A stretch of 64,000 nucleotides of DNA from contig NZ_KB890024.1 of assembly GCF_000372965.1 (NCBI RefSeq), forward strand, positions 3,102,839-3,166,838, in the 5' to 3' direction. This document shows, piece after piece, positions 7,711 to 18,033 of this stretch. The translations under genes and the position numbers were made by a program. Each line of letters begins with the position of its first letter. Within the stretch, counting starts at the first letter, position 1. This DNA is from Hoeflea sp. 108. Lineage in GTDB: Bacteria; Pseudomonadota; Alphaproteobacteria; Rhizobiales; Rhizobiaceae. Below the pieces are notes generated by a model. It was given only the letters and a program-made list of their open reading frames with translations. It was not told the DNA's origin and did no database searches.

Positions 7711-8711
7711 CAGGCGGTTTCCCTCGCAAGTTCAGGATTGGGGTCGGCGATCAGCAGGCGCCTGTCGCGCGCCAGCCAGAGTTTCACGGTCAGGCTCGCC
7801 TTGGACGAGCCGCGCGGTTCGAATTCCTGGGTCTCCTCGAGCTCCAGGCCGGCCTCGGACAGCCAGTCCTCGATCTGCCGATCGGAGAAGCCGAGACGCG
7901 CATGCGCATGCTCGGAGCGCAGGAAGTCGAGCCCATGCGGGGCGAAGTCGACGATCACCAGCCGGCCCGACGGGCGCAGCAGGCGCGCAGCCTCCTGGAT
8001 GGCGCGGGCCGGATCGTCGAGATAATGCAGCACCTGATGGATGGTGACGAGGTCGAAGGCGTCGCGCTCCACCGGCGGCGAGAAGATGTCGCCCTGGCGA
8101 ACCTGGGCGTTGGCGATGCCGGCCTTGTCGAGATTGGCGCGCGCGACCGCCAGCATCTCGCGCGACATGTCGATGCCAATGCCGCGGCGATAGAGCGGGG
8201 CAAAGATCTCGAGCAGCCGGCCGGTGCCGGTGCCAAGGTCGAGCATCGACTGGAACGGCCGCTTGCCGACCAGCTTGACGAGAGCGGCCTCGACGGCACG
8301 GTCGGAGGCATGCAGCGAGCGGATCTCGTCCCAGCTTGCCGCATTGGCGCTGAAATAATGCGCCGCCCTCTCCTGCCGTTTGCGCTTGACGTCATCGAGC
8401 CGCTCGAGGTCGCGCCTCACCTGCCCGTCGCCCTTGTCGATGCCGGCCACGAGGCCTTGCACGAAGCCGCGCGCCTGGTCGGCGTCGGACAGGCGGAAGA
8501 ACGCCCAGGAGCCCTCCTGGTAACGGTCGATCAGGCCGGCTTCCAGCAGCAGCTTGAGATGACGCGACACGCGCGGCTGCGACTGGCTGAGAATCTCCGT
8601 GATGTCGGAGACCGTCAGGTCGCCGTGCGAAAGCAGCGTCAGGATGCGAAGGCGGCTGGATTCGGCTGCCGCCTTCAAGGTATCTACCATGGTGTCGAGC
8701 GTCACATGCAT
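7710..8711 (-). CDS. ArsR-family regulator fused to a SAM-dependent methyltransferase domain
   Basis: 333 residues. Residues about 1-95 are an ArsR winged helix (DLTVSDITEILSQSQPRVSRHLKLL, the DNA-recognition region). Residues about 115-300 are a class I methyltransferase fold with motif I LDLGTGTGRLL (157-167) and DIFSPPVERDAFDLV. Fusions of this type in alphaproteobacteria are linked to control of the methionine/SAM cycle; the methyltransferase part may bind SAM or SAH as effector rather than catalyse. The overlap with metF and the palindromic operator 23 bases upstream of the start support autoregulation and control of metF. Effector and DNA site are inferred. Confidence 0.88.
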   Translation of the reverse strand: MHVTLDTMVDTLKAAAESSRLRILTLLSHGDLTVSDITEILSQSQPRVSRHLKLLLEAGLIDRYQEGSWAFFRLSDADQARGFVQGLVAGIDKGDGQVRRDLERLDDVKRKRQERAAHYFSANAASWDEIRSLHASDRAVEAALVKLVGKRPFQSMLDLGTGTGRLLEIFAPLYRRGIGIDMSREMLAVARANLDKAGIANAQVRQGDIFSPPVERDAFDLVTIHQVLHYLDDPARAIQEAARLLRPSGRLVIVDFAPHGLDFLRSEHAHARLGFSDRQIEDWLSEAGLELEETQEFEPRGSSKASLTVKLWLARDRRLLIADPNPELARETA

Positions 8712-8733
8712 CGGCTTTGGTTCTCGCCAAAAG

Positions 8734-8753
8734 ACATAAACATATCTTTATGT
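8734..8753. promoter_or_regulatory. Palindromic operator between the ArsR-methyltransferase gene and trmO
   Basis: ACATAAACATATCTTTATGT has perfect 7-base arms (ACATAAA / TTTATGT) and an almost symmetric centre. It lies 23 bases upstream of the ArsR-methyltransferase start and about 72 bases upstream of the divergent trmO start. Size, AT-rich symmetry and position fit an ArsR-type autoregulatory site. Confidence 0.65.
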
Positions 8754-8824
8754 GACGTATCGAGCGATTGCAACGCCCAATGTCGCATGCGGGCAAGAAA
8801 ATGGCGCGGCCGTGGGAGGTGCTC

Positions 8825-9334
8825 ATGCAGATGTTCGAACAGCGCGACGGCGAGGTGGCGCTTCAGGGCGATCCGGCAACTGATGCCGACGACGCCCGCC
8901 TCGCCTATATCGGCCGCATCGCCTCGCCCTGGAAGCTGCGCGACGACTGCCCCAAGAACATGAATGCCGCCCGCGAGCGCGGCGGCACGGCAACCGTGAC
9001 GGTCGACACGCCCTACCGTGCCGGCCTCGCCGGGCTCGCCGGCTTCAGCCATGTCGTCATTCTCAGCTGGTTCGAACAGGCGCCGCGGAATCTGATTGTC
9101 CAGAAACCGCGCCATGCCTCTGACGCAAAAGGTGTTTTCGCCCTGCGCTCGCCGGCCCGGCCCAACCCAATAGGTCTGCATGTCGCCCGCATCGTCGCGC
9201 TCGACGTCGAGCAAGGGGTCATCGAACTCGACGCCATCGACGCGCTCGACGGCACGCCTGTCATCGACCTGAAGCCCTATTTCGCCTCGGTCGACGCCAT
9301 TGCTGACGCCACGCGCCCGAGCAAGGACACCTGA
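8825..9334 (+). CDS. trmO: tRNA (N6-threonylcarbamoyladenosine37-N6)-methyltransferase, TrmO/TsaA family
   Basis: 169 residues with the TrmO (UPF0066) barrel: RIASPWKLRDDCPKN at the N-terminus, GLAGFSHVVILSWF, FALRSPARPNPIGLHVARI (SAM-binding core) and DLKPYFASVD near the C-terminus. TrmO uses SAM to methylate t6A37 of certain threonine tRNAs. Two in-frame ATGs (8825 and 8831) follow a GGAGGT at 8815-8820; either could be used. It shares its upstream region, and thus possibly the palindromic operator, with the ArsR-methyltransferase/metF operon, linking two SAM-related functions. The DUF2293 gene follows with no gap. Confidence 0.88.
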   Translation: MQMFEQRDGEVALQGDPATDADDARLAYIGRIASPWKLRDDCPKNMNAARERGGTATVTVDTPYRAGLAGLAGFSHVVILSWFEQAPRNLIVQKPRHASDAKGVFALRSPARPNPIGLHVARIVALDVEQGVIELDAIDALDGTPVIDLKPYFASVDAIADATRPSKDT

Positions 9335-9649
9335 ATGCCAGCCCCCACCGGCCGCCAGCGCGCCGTGGCCAAGGCGCTGACAGCACTCCTGCCGCTCGCG
9401 CCCTACGCCGACACCGAGGTGATCCGCGCCGACGCGCTTGCCGTGCACATGAAGACGCTGCCGCCGTCGATTGCCGTGTGGCTGGCGACCGTCGCCCATG
9501 TCCGCCACGCCCACACCGATTACGAAAAGCTTTTGTCGGAAGGCTACGACCGCGATTCCGCCCGCTTCTTCGTCATCGACCAGGTCAATGCCACACTCAC
9601 CCGCTGGCGCGCCACCCGCCTGCTCGATCCCGACGACGAGGACGTCTAG
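9335..9649 (+). CDS. DUF2293 domain-containing protein
   Basis: 104 residues. The central VRHAHTDYEKLLSEGYDRDSARFFVIDQ is the hallmark of the DUF2293 family, whose function is unknown. The ATG directly follows the trmO stop codon, so the two are very probably co-transcribed and translationally coupled. No signal peptide or membrane segment; the protein should be cytoplasmic. The high content of Arg, His and Asp in the conserved core would suit nucleic-acid or metal binding, but that is speculation. Confidence 0.85.
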   Translation: MPAPTGRQRAVAKALTALLPLAPYADTEVIRADALAVHMKTLPPSIAVWLATVAHVRHAHTDYEKLLSEGYDRDSARFFVIDQVNATLTRWRATRLLDPDDEDV

Positions 9650-9726
9650 GCCGCCGCCGGACGGTTGCCCGCCGGCGCCATCTCTGCTTTGCTCCGCCCC
9701 TGTTGCGGCTTGAGAGGAGCAGGCGC

Positions 9727-9990
9727 ATGACGGCAGGTACCGAGCCCTATCGCCACCATCACAAGGACGGCAGCCTGTGGATCGTCGGGCAGACGAGCGC
9801 CGGCAAGGCTGAGGGCTATTGGGAGTGGTTCCGCAAGGACGGCACCAGGCTGCGTTCCGGCCACTTCGCCGCGGGCGTGCAGGTCGGCGACTGGACGACC
9901 TACGACAAGGCGGGAAAGGCCTACAAGGTGACGACCATCAGGAAGCCGAACCCGACCTCGGTCACCACCAGCAGCACCCTGCCCCGCTGA
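9727..9990 (+). CDS. Small protein with MORN/YwqK-like repeats
   Basis: 87 residues, starting at an ATG with GAGAGGAGC upstream. The sequence contains two repeats of the form GxWxxYxxxG: EGYWEWFRKDGTRLRSGHF and VGDWTTYDKAGKAYKVT, as in the toxin-antitoxin YwqK-family antitoxin and MORN-like proteins. No toxin partner is recognisable next door; the following gene is an uncharacterised 162-residue protein that might be a partner, without evidence. Cytoplasmic by composition; function unknown. Confidence 0.65.
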   Translation: MTAGTEPYRHHHKDGSLWIVGQTSAGKAEGYWEWFRKDGTRLRSGHFAAGVQVGDWTTYDKAGKAYKVTTIRKPNPTSVTTSSTLPR

Positions 9991-10017
9991 GCCATTGGCA
10001 ATTGGACGATTGCAAGG

Positions 10018-10506
10018 ATGACCGACCCGCTGTTTGAGAAGTACAGGACCGGACTGCTGGCGCTCCCGCTCGGTGCAGTCTGGCGCGGCCATGGCTCGAC
10101 GCTCTTTCTCGAAATCGGCGAGCTGCGCGGCTCGACCAGGCGCGACGGGTCGCCCGCACATCCGCGTGGCCAATACAGCGTCATGCTCGAATGGAGTTGG
10201 CGGATCGAGGACGAACGGTCGATCCTTGCCGGCAGTTGGAGCCCGGAAGACGAATGGCCACCGGTCCTTGGCCAGCTGGAAGGGCGGAGAGTGGAAAACA
10301 TCGCCATGTTCGGACGGCTGCCTGAACTGTCCCTGGAGCTGTCAGGCGATCGCCATGTCGTTTCGTTCATGACGGCAAATGGCCAGCCGGCATGGACGAT
10401 CTTCGACAACAATAGCGAGCGACAAACGTTCCTGCACGTCGAGAACGGCCGGCTGCGTGAAGGCACTGACCTCGCAAACCGCGTCCTGCCGGCGCATCGG
10501 GCTTGA
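10018..10506 (+). CDS. Hypothetical protein
   Basis: 162 residues, no signal peptide, no membrane span. Contains alternating beta-like segments such as YSVMLEWSWRIEDERSI, GRRVENIAMFGRLPELSLEL and HVVSFMTANGQPAWTIFDN, suggesting an all-beta small domain. It resembles uncharacterised alphaproteobacterial proteins of similar length, and I recognise no catalytic motif. The start is an ATG 28 bases after the preceding small gene, on the same strand, so the two could be co-transcribed. It is convergent with the MOSC gene, whose stop codon is one base away. Confidence 0.6.
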   Translation: MTDPLFEKYRTGLLALPLGAVWRGHGSTLFLEIGELRGSTRRDGSPAHPRGQYSVMLEWSWRIEDERSILAGSWSPEDEWPPVLGQLEGRRVENIAMFGRLPELSLELSGDRHVVSFMTANGQPAWTIFDNNSERQTFLHVENGRLREGTDLANRVLPAHRA

Positions 10507-10507
10507 T

Positions 10508-11125
10508 TTACGCCCTGTAGATCCACTGCTCCGGCACGCGCACCGAAACCTCTTCGCCGGCAGCGATCACGCCTGGCTTTTCCACCCAGGCGACCAGCCC
10601 GCGCAGGCGGCGCGACACTTTCGGAAACAGCAGCGAGCCGGCGTCGCCATCAGCCATGCGTGCATGCTCGGCAATAGAGCGCCCGGCCACGCGGCATGGC
10701 GCGTTCTGGCCGTCGATCTTGATGGTCACGCCTCCCTTGAAGAACAACATCGTGCCCGAAGGCAGCATCGACAGCATCGGCACGCCGTCGAGCAGCAGAT
10801 TGGCGCCGATCCATTCCGGCTTGATCTCGTTCAGGCCCATGCGTTCGGCCACGATCGCCATCTCGTCCGGCGCCACGATGGACAGCTGGCGTTCGTTGCG
10901 CATCTCGGTGCCGCGCGGATACCACGGCTCGCGCCCGCCCGAACGGCGTGTATGTCCGGCATGGAAATCGCCAGCGATACCCTCGAAGCTCAGCGGCAGC
11001 GTCGCCACCGCTTGCGTGACGAAATGGTCCGCTGGCGCGGTGTACACGCCGGCAACCCGCGCCGCGAGCTTTCTGCCCGGCAAAATCTCGGGTTCGCCTT
11101 CCCTGTGCATCGTCGGGTCGAGCAT
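10508..11125 (-). CDS. MOSC-domain protein (molybdenum cofactor sulfurase C-terminal fold)
   Basis: 205 residues from the ATG at 11125, which has AGAGG six bases upstream; the frame is open further upstream but lacks a better site. Features of a MOSC domain: GIAGDFHAGHTRRSGG near the N-terminus, RNERQLSIVAPDEM, GANLLLDGVPML, and the near-C-terminal conserved Cys in GQNAPCRVAGRSI. MOSC proteins bind molybdenum cofactor or sulfur through that Cys and act in detoxification or cofactor sulfuration. The specific substrate cannot be named. No cofactor genes are adjacent. Confidence 0.8.
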   Translation of the reverse strand: MLDPTMHREGEPEILPGRKLAARVAGVYTAPADHFVTQAVATLPLSFEGIAGDFHAGHTRRSGGREPWYPRGTEMRNERQLSIVAPDEMAIVAERMGLNEIKPEWIGANLLLDGVPMLSMLPSGTMLFFKGGVTIKIDGQNAPCRVAGRSIAEHARMADGDAGSLLFPKVSRRLRGLVAWVEKPGVIAAGEEVSVRVPEQWIYRA

Positions 11126-11243
11126 CTCTAGCCTCTCGGTTTCAGACTGCTGCTTTGATCCGTAGCCGCCGGAAAATCCAGCCAACAAGCCTGATCGCAG
11201 CGATCATCCGAAATGATGGATCGCACGGCCCGGCACAGCGGCC

Positions 11244-12365
11244 TCACATCATCCTGACCAGCGCGCCACCGATGGAATAGCCGGCGCCGAAGGCGCAGAT
11301 CAGCCCATGGTCGCCCGGCTTCAGATCCTCGTGGTTCTCCTTGAGCGCGATGATCGCGCCGGCGGCCGCCGTGTTGCCCAGTCGCTCCAGCACCATCGGT
11401 GCGGTGTCGTGGTCGGCCTCGTGACCGAGCGCCAGCTTCAGGATCATCGCGTTCATGCGTGCATTGGCCTGATGCAGCCAGTAGCGCCTGATGTCGGACG
11501 GCGTCATGCCGTGGTCGGCGAGGAAAGCGGTGATGAAGCGGTGCGCGGCATGCGTCACCTCCTTGAACACCTTGTTGCCCACCTGCTTGATCATGTTGCC
11601 CTCCATCTCGACGACGGAGGTGTTTTCCTGTCCGGTGCGCAGCAGGAAGCCGAAATTGGTGCGGATGTTGTTGGAGAACTGCGTCCAGTTGCGCGTGTCC
11701 AGCATCTCGAAACGCCCCGGCCGCGTCTCCTTCGGCCCGATTGCCTCGATGACCATCGCCACCGACGCATCGCCGAAAATGAAATGCGTCTGCCGGTCGC
11801 GGAAATTGAGGTGGCCGGTGATGATCTCCGGCGTGACGATCAGCACGCGCTTCTGCCCGCCGGAACGGACGAGATTGAAGGCCACATGCAACGCAGCCGC
11901 CGCCGACGAGCAGCCGAGGCTCATGTCGAAGGCAGCACCCTCTATGCCGAGTTCCTTCTGGATCTCGATGGCGATTGCCGGATAGGGCCGCTGCTGGTGC
12001 GAGGCAGCACAGATCACCATGTCGATGTCGGCGCCGGTCAACCCGGCATGGTCGAGCGCCTTGCGGGCCGAGGCGACGCCGAACTCGGCCTCGACCGACA
12101 GCGCGTCGTCGGCGCGCGCCGGAATGCGCGGGCTCATCCTTTCAGGATCGAGGATGCCGTCAAGCGTGTGCACATGGCGTTGCTTGACGCCTGAGGCATA
12201 GACGATGAAATCGCTGTCCGATTTCTTGATCGGCTCCTGCCCGGCAGCTTCGCGCCTGGCATTCTCGCCGTCGGCCCATGCGTTGAAGCTCGCGACCAGC
12301 TCGTCATTGCTGATCGTAGCCTCGGGAATTTCGACGCCAATGCCACTGATGATAACGCGATGCAT
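11244..12365 (-). CDS. 3-oxoacyl-ACP synthase III-like thiolase-fold enzyme
   Basis: 373 residues. The catalytic triad of KASIII enzymes is complete: Cys152 in DMSLGCSSAAAALH, His298 in YWLHQAN and Asn331 in GNTAAAGAI. Longer than housekeeping FabH (about 320 residues), with an extended N-terminal region (residues 25-80), so it probably belongs to a paralogous group that condenses a particular acyl-CoA or acyl donor rather than starting bulk fatty acid synthesis. No ACP or reductase genes are adjacent. The frame extends 27 codons upstream; MHRVIISGIGVEIPEATISN is the natural family start. Confidence 0.82.
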   Translation of the reverse strand: MHRVIISGIGVEIPEATISNDELVASFNAWADGENARREAAGQEPIKKSDSDFIVYASGVKQRHVHTLDGILDPERMSPRIPARADDALSVEAEFGVASARKALDHAGLTGADIDMVICAASHQQRPYPAIAIEIQKELGIEGAAFDMSLGCSSAAAALHVAFNLVRSGGQKRVLIVTPEIITGHLNFRDRQTHFIFGDASVAMVIEAIGPKETRPGRFEMLDTRNWTQFSNNIRTNFGFLLRTGQENTSVVEMEGNMIKQVGNKVFKEVTHAAHRFITAFLADHGMTPSDIRRYWLHQANARMNAMILKLALGHEADHDTAPMVLERLGNTAAAGAIIALKENHEDLKPGDHGLICAFGAGYSIGGALVRMM

Positions 12366-12569
12366 GAAAATCCGTCCGCCGCATGAACTCATGGGCACGG
12401 CCCCGAGAGGCCATCTGCCTTCGAAGGACCCCGCCCCAACAAACAAGAAGGAACCGCAAGGTTCCCGGCGTGTCCTGTCCCCGTATTCACCGGACTCGCC
12501 ACCGCGCAGTTTACGTCACATGCCGGCGTTCGAATACGCCTTGTGTGACAGTTAGCTTGCTATGCTGCC

Positions 12570-13337
12570 TTATCCTCTCTGCGCCACCATGAACAGCCTG
12601 GGAAAGCGCAACAGGACCTTGCCGTCGGCAGCAGGCGGATAGGCAGCGGCGATGCGCGCCGCATACGCCGTGAGATAGGCCTCGCGCTCGTCTGCCTCCA
12701 GCGGATCGACGAAAGGCTTGAGGCCCGTGCCCTTGACCCATTCGACGATCGCGGCAGCGTCCGCCAGCGGGTGGTTGTAGACCGTGTGCCAGATGTCGAC
12801 CCGCGCCGACAGCGGCACAAGCAGGTCATAATAAGAAGCGACCGACGGCAATTTTCCGCGCGCGGCACCTGCGATCTTCGCCGCAAACGGCACGGAGGCC
12901 GCGGTCTCGCGCATCGCCACATGCGACGGCTCACCGATATTGTCGGGCATCTGCACCGCAAGGTAGCCGCCCGGCGCAAGCAGCCCCATCAGCCGGGCCA
13001 GAATAGCCTGATGATCCGGCAGCCACTGAAACACCGCATTGGCGAAGATCACGTCGACCGGTTCTTCCGGCGTCCAGTCCCGCGCATTGGCGAGCTGGAA
13101 ATCGACGCCGGGAAGCCGCAGCCTCGCCTGTTCGATCATATCGGGCGACGTGTCCAAACCCGACACCTTCGCGTCCGGCCAGCGCTCGACCAGCAGCTCG
13201 GTCGAATTGCCGGGACCGCAGCCGATGTCGACTACATGCCTCGGCCGGCCCAGCGGTATCTGGGCCAGGAGATCGCGCGACGGCCTCGTCCGCTCGTCCT
13301 CGAATTTGAGATATTGCGTGGCGGACCAGTCTTTCAT
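12570..13337 (-). CDS. tam: Trans-aconitate 2-methyltransferase
   Basis: 255 residues, start ATG at 13337 preceded by GGGAG. Motif I VVDIGCGPGNSTELL is the SAM-binding glycine loop; MKDWSATQYLKFEDERTRPSRDLL at the N-terminus and IFANAVFQWLPDH are characteristic of Tam. It methylates trans-aconitate, an inhibitor of the TCA cycle formed from cis-aconitate, in the cytoplasm. Length and motifs match the family. Single gene; a strong terminator 33 bases upstream separates it from ettA. Confidence 0.92.
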   Translation of the reverse strand: MKDWSATQYLKFEDERTRPSRDLLAQIPLGRPRHVVDIGCGPGNSTELLVERWPDAKVSGLDTSPDMIEQARLRLPGVDFQLANARDWTPEEPVDVIFANAVFQWLPDHQAILARLMGLLAPGGYLAVQMPDNIGEPSHVAMRETAASVPFAAKIAGAARGKLPSVASYYDLLVPLSARVDIWHTVYNHPLADAAAIVEWVKGTGLKPFVDPLEADEREAYLTAYAARIAAAYPPAADGKVLLRFPRLFMVAQRG

Positions 13338-13369
13338 GTCGGAAACTCCCGAAGCTATGCCTGAAAACA

Positions 13370-13398
13370 AAAACGCCCCGCTTTGGGCGGGGCGTTTT
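13370..13398 (-). terminator. Intrinsic terminator downstream of ettA
   Basis: A 12 bp GC-rich stem (AAAACGCCCCGC / GCGGGGCGTTTT) with a five-base loop, nine bases beyond the ettA stop codon. A-rich and T-rich flanks allow action on both strands. Confidence 0.92.
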
Positions 13399-13406
13399 CA
13401 AAAACC

Positions 13407-15056
<1,650 letters not shown>

Positions 15057-15136
15057 GCGCGCGTATCCTGCTTCAGTGAACGGAGATTTGCGCGCTATGT
15101 AGGCCATCCCACCCCAAACGGCAATCGCCATTTGGC

Positions 15137-15832
15137 TCAGGAATGCGCCACCTCCTCCAGCAGCCAGCGTCCGACCGGCCATGTCGCGGCGAAATGCGAC
15201 AGCGCCTGCCCGGCGAAATCGGACGCCTCGGCGGCCTTGGCCGGCAGCTCGATTCCGGCATAAAGCCCCTCGAACTTGAGCAGCCTTGCACGCGGATGAT
15301 CGGGGTCGAAGCCGCGAGGCACGCTTTTGCGCGTCTCGCCGCCGATCTGGTAGGCGCCATCGATTGAATTGATCGTCGCCATCAGGCGCGTTCCGGAAGC
15401 ATCCATGGTCACCGCCCGCCTGAACCCGTCCAGGACAGGCTTTTCAAAACTGTGCATGCCGGTCCCGAGAAAGATCGTGCTCGGGGCGATGCGCATGTAG
15501 AAGCCGGGGCAATCCCAGCCTTTCTTGTCGCCATGCCAGAACCAGATATCGAGATGGTTCTTGTAGGGCCGCTTGTCCTTGGAGAACCGGACGTCCCGGT
15601 TGATGCGGGCAATCGAGCCGTTGATCCTGGCATCGAAGCGCACTGTCGGCGAAATCGTCACAAGCCGCCGGCCGACAGTTTCAACGAAGCGCCTGGCCGG
15701 CGCCACGTAGCCCGCCTCATAGAGATCGCGGTTGGCATCGAACCAGGACTTGCTGTTGTTGTCCTCGATCCCGCGCAGAAACTGCAGCGTCTCGGGCGGG
15801 AAACCGTCAAATCCGTCACCAGCCACAACCAT
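15137..15832 (-). CDS. DUF2461 domain-containing protein
   Basis: 231 residues. FDGFPPETLQFLRGIEDNNSKSWFDANRD at the N-terminus, FSKDKRPYKNH in the middle and FYMRIAPSTIFLGTGMHSF are hallmarks of the TIGR02453/DUF2461 family, which is widespread and uncharacterised. No signal peptide or membrane helices, so cytoplasmic. It ends about 80 bases before the ettA start on the same strand and could be co-transcribed, but no functional link is known. Confidence 0.88.
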   Translation of the reverse strand: MVVAGDGFDGFPPETLQFLRGIEDNNSKSWFDANRDLYEAGYVAPARRFVETVGRRLVTISPTVRFDARINGSIARINRDVRFSKDKRPYKNHLDIWFWHGDKKGWDCPGFYMRIAPSTIFLGTGMHSFEKPVLDGFRRAVTMDASGTRLMATINSIDGAYQIGGETRKSVPRGFDPDHPRARLLKFEGLYAGIELPAKAAEASDFAGQALSHFAATWPVGRWLLEEVAHS

Positions 15833-16033
15833 GCTCCACTGCTCGACGACGGCGAGACTATCACCGCCTTCGCCAGCGCCAAGGCACCTCAGCGAGGCTG
15901 TTGCCAGACGCTGACGTCACGGTACAGGACCGGCAAGAACCTTGTCTGCGCCAAACCGGCAGCTATCATCCCGCCCCTCGACACGGGTCGTTCCCGAAAG
16001 CCCCCGACGCCTCCCATTCCGCCAAGGAGCCCC

Positions 16034-16957
16034 ATGCTCACCGAAGCGCAAGTCCTCAAGCTCTCCATCGCCGTCACCTTCGTGGTCGCCCTGTTCGGCA
16101 TCGTCTTCGGTATCCTCACGGGATCTTTCTCGATCGCCTTCGACGGCGCCTACTCGCTTGCCGATGCCTCGATGACCATCCTGGCTCTGGTGGTCGCGCG
16201 CCTCATCACCAGCTACGCCACCGAAAGCGGCAAAGGCCGGCTGCGCAAGCGCTTTTCGGTCGGCTTCTGGCATCTGGAGCCGATCGTGCTCGGCATGAAC
16301 GGCATCGTCCTGATGAGCGTTTCGGTCTACGCGTTGATCAACGCCATCAGCAGCCTGCTGTCGGGCGGACACCAGCTCGAATTCGACTACGCCATCGTCT
16401 ATGCAGTCGTCACCCTCGCCACCTGCCTGGTCATGGCTTATGTCGGTCGCCGCGCCAACCGCACCATCCAGTCCGACTTCGTCGCGCTCGATGCAACCGC
16501 CTGGATGATGTCGGGCGGCATCACCGCAGCACTGCTTGTCGCCTTCATCGGCGGCTGGCTTGTCGAAGGCACCGGCCTTGCCTGGATTGCGCCTTATGTC
16601 GACCCGGCCGTGCTGGCGCTGGTCTGCCTGGTCATCATTCCGATGCCGCTGGGCACCGTGCGCCAGGCCCTCGCCGATATCCTGCTGATCACGCCCGCCG
16701 ACCTCAAGGCCCATGTCGACGATGTTGCGCGCACCACCGTCGCACGGCACGGCTTTCTTGCCTACCGGGCCTATGTCGCCAGGATCGGACGCCTGTCGCA
16801 GGTCGAGCTTTATTTCATCGTGCCGCCGGGCCTGCCGCCGAAAGCAATCGAGGACTGGGACAGGCTGCGCGACGAGATCGGCGATGCCATCGGCGACGAA
16901 GGTCCCGACCGCTGGCTGACCATCGCCTTTACCGCCGACAAGGAATGGGCCGAGTAG
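16034..16957 (+). CDS. Cation diffusion facilitator-like efflux transporter
   Basis: 307 residues, start ATG at 16034 with AGGAG five bases upstream. Residues about 10-215 contain five to six hydrophobic helices (FVVALFGIVFGILTGSFSIAFDGAYSLADASMTILALVV is the first pair), in the CDF arrangement. DGAYSLAD and FVALDATAWMMSG lie where CDF proteins carry metal-site Asp/His pairs, but the usual HxxxD is altered (DGAYSLAD has no His). The C-terminal domain (about 220-300) is the cytoplasmic CDF regulatory fold. Metal specificity cannot be read. Single gene, convergent with the following methyltransferase. Confidence 0.75.
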   Translation: MLTEAQVLKLSIAVTFVVALFGIVFGILTGSFSIAFDGAYSLADASMTILALVVARLITSYATESGKGRLRKRFSVGFWHLEPIVLGMNGIVLMSVSVYALINAISSLLSGGHQLEFDYAIVYAVVTLATCLVMAYVGRRANRTIQSDFVALDATAWMMSGGITAALLVAFIGGWLVEGTGLAWIAPYVDPAVLALVCLVIIPMPLGTVRQALADILLITPADLKAHVDDVARTTVARHGFLAYRAYVARIGRLSQVELYFIVPPGLPPKAIEDWDRLRDEIGDAIGDEGPDRWLTIAFTADKEWAE

Positions 16958-16983
16958 GCCGGCAGGGGTTGCCGCCGGCCAGG

Positions 16984-18033
16984 CTAGCCGCGCTTCTTGA
17001 TGACGCCGTAGACGATGTTGCGATTGGCGCCGAAGAACACGCTGGCATCGACCGCGTTGCGATCGACGCTGTGGTTGATGATGCTCCACATGTCGGCCTC
17101 CGAGCGCAGCAGCAGCGCCCAGTTCATGAAGGTCTCCATGTAGCCGTCGACGACGATGTCCTGGGCGAAATTGGCAAACAAAAGCGTGCCGTTCGGCTTC
17201 AGCATCTTCAGGCATTTGCGCGTCAGCTTCACCGCCACCTTTTCCGACAGGTAGTCGTATAGGCCGGCCGAATAGGCAAAGTCGAAATGGCCGAGCTTGT
17301 AGGCATCGGTCAGGATACCGCGCACCGAACCATCGACAGTCTCGACGCAGGTGCCGGTGAAATCGCGCGTGATCGAGCCGACGCTCATCGGGTCCTGGTC
17401 GAGCGCCACCCAGCGCTTGATGCGCCCTTCCCTGAGCGCCGTGGAACGGTCCGCCTCGCGCAGGTGCCCGGCGGCAACCGTCAGGATCTCGGTGTCGGCG
17501 CCGTGCGCCGCAGCGATCTCGTCGACATATTTGGTCAGCAGGTCGCGGCGTTCGCGCACCGCGACCGACGACGACGCATCCTTGGTATAGTCGTAGAGCG
17601 CCCGCCCGAGTTCCGTCGAACCCGTCACGTCGGCATCGACGCTCTTGTGGCCATAGATGAAGTCGAGCAGCTGGGCGTCGCCGGAATAGCCGCGCGGCTT
17701 CTCGAACGACCAGCGGGTGAACGGGTCCTGCAGGAAGTATTCGGCGACGGGATGTTCCTGCGCGATCGGGATCAGCGCCTGCCAGACATCGACGGGAAAG
17801 CGCTCGCGCGCCTGGTGCAACTGCCCTGCCAGTTCGTGGATGATTCGGGCCGGAGCGTTGCCTTTTTCAAACCGCTGCTGGGCAAGGCTCAGAAGCAACC
17901 CCAGATGCGCCTTGGCGACTGGAAGGCTCTCACCTTTGAATTTCTTTGAAGTCGAAGCGAGCTCTGCTTCGATTGCCGCGGGAGTGATGAGACTAGCGCC
18001 GTCAAATGCAACACGTTTCACGCGATACCCCAA
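16984..18033 (-). CDS. Class I SAM-dependent methyltransferase (EF/3-hydroxypalmitate methyl ester biosynthesis-like)
   Basis: 349 residues. A helical N-terminal region (residues about 1-105) precedes FEKPRGYSGDAQLLDFIYGH, a motif I associate with proteins annotated as extracellular factor (3-hydroxypalmitic acid methyl ester) biosynthesis. The methyltransferase core follows, with a degenerate glycine motif ILTVAAGHLREAD and IKRWVALDQDPMS for cofactor binding, then LKPNGTLLFANFAQD. Whether it makes a diffusible ester is unproven: no phc-type sensor genes are seen. It is transcribed away from a GGDEF-EAL gene across a 298-base AT-richer gap, so the two may share control elements. Confidence 0.65.
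   Translation of the reverse strand: MGYRVKRVAFDGASLITPAAIEAELASTSKKFKGESLPVAKAHLGLLLSLAQQRFEKGNAPARIIHELAGQLHQARERFPVDVWQALIPIAQEHPVAEYFLQDPFTRWSFEKPRGYSGDAQLLDFIYGHKSVDADVTGSTELGRALYDYTKDASSSVAVRERRDLLTKYVDEIAAAHGADTEILTVAAGHLREADRSTALREGRIKRWVALDQDPMSVGSITRDFTGTCVETVDGSVRGILTDAYKLGHFDFAYSAGLYDYLSEKVAVKLTRKCLKMLKPNGTLLFANFAQDIVVDGYMETFMNWALLLRSEADMWSIINHSVDRNAVDASVFFGANRNIVYGVIKKRG

Noticed and set aside
9727..10506. Toxin-antitoxin pair made of the YwqK-like protein and the next hypothetical protein
   Set aside because: Only the repeat pattern of the first hints at it; the second protein has no toxin motif and the genes are not overlapping.
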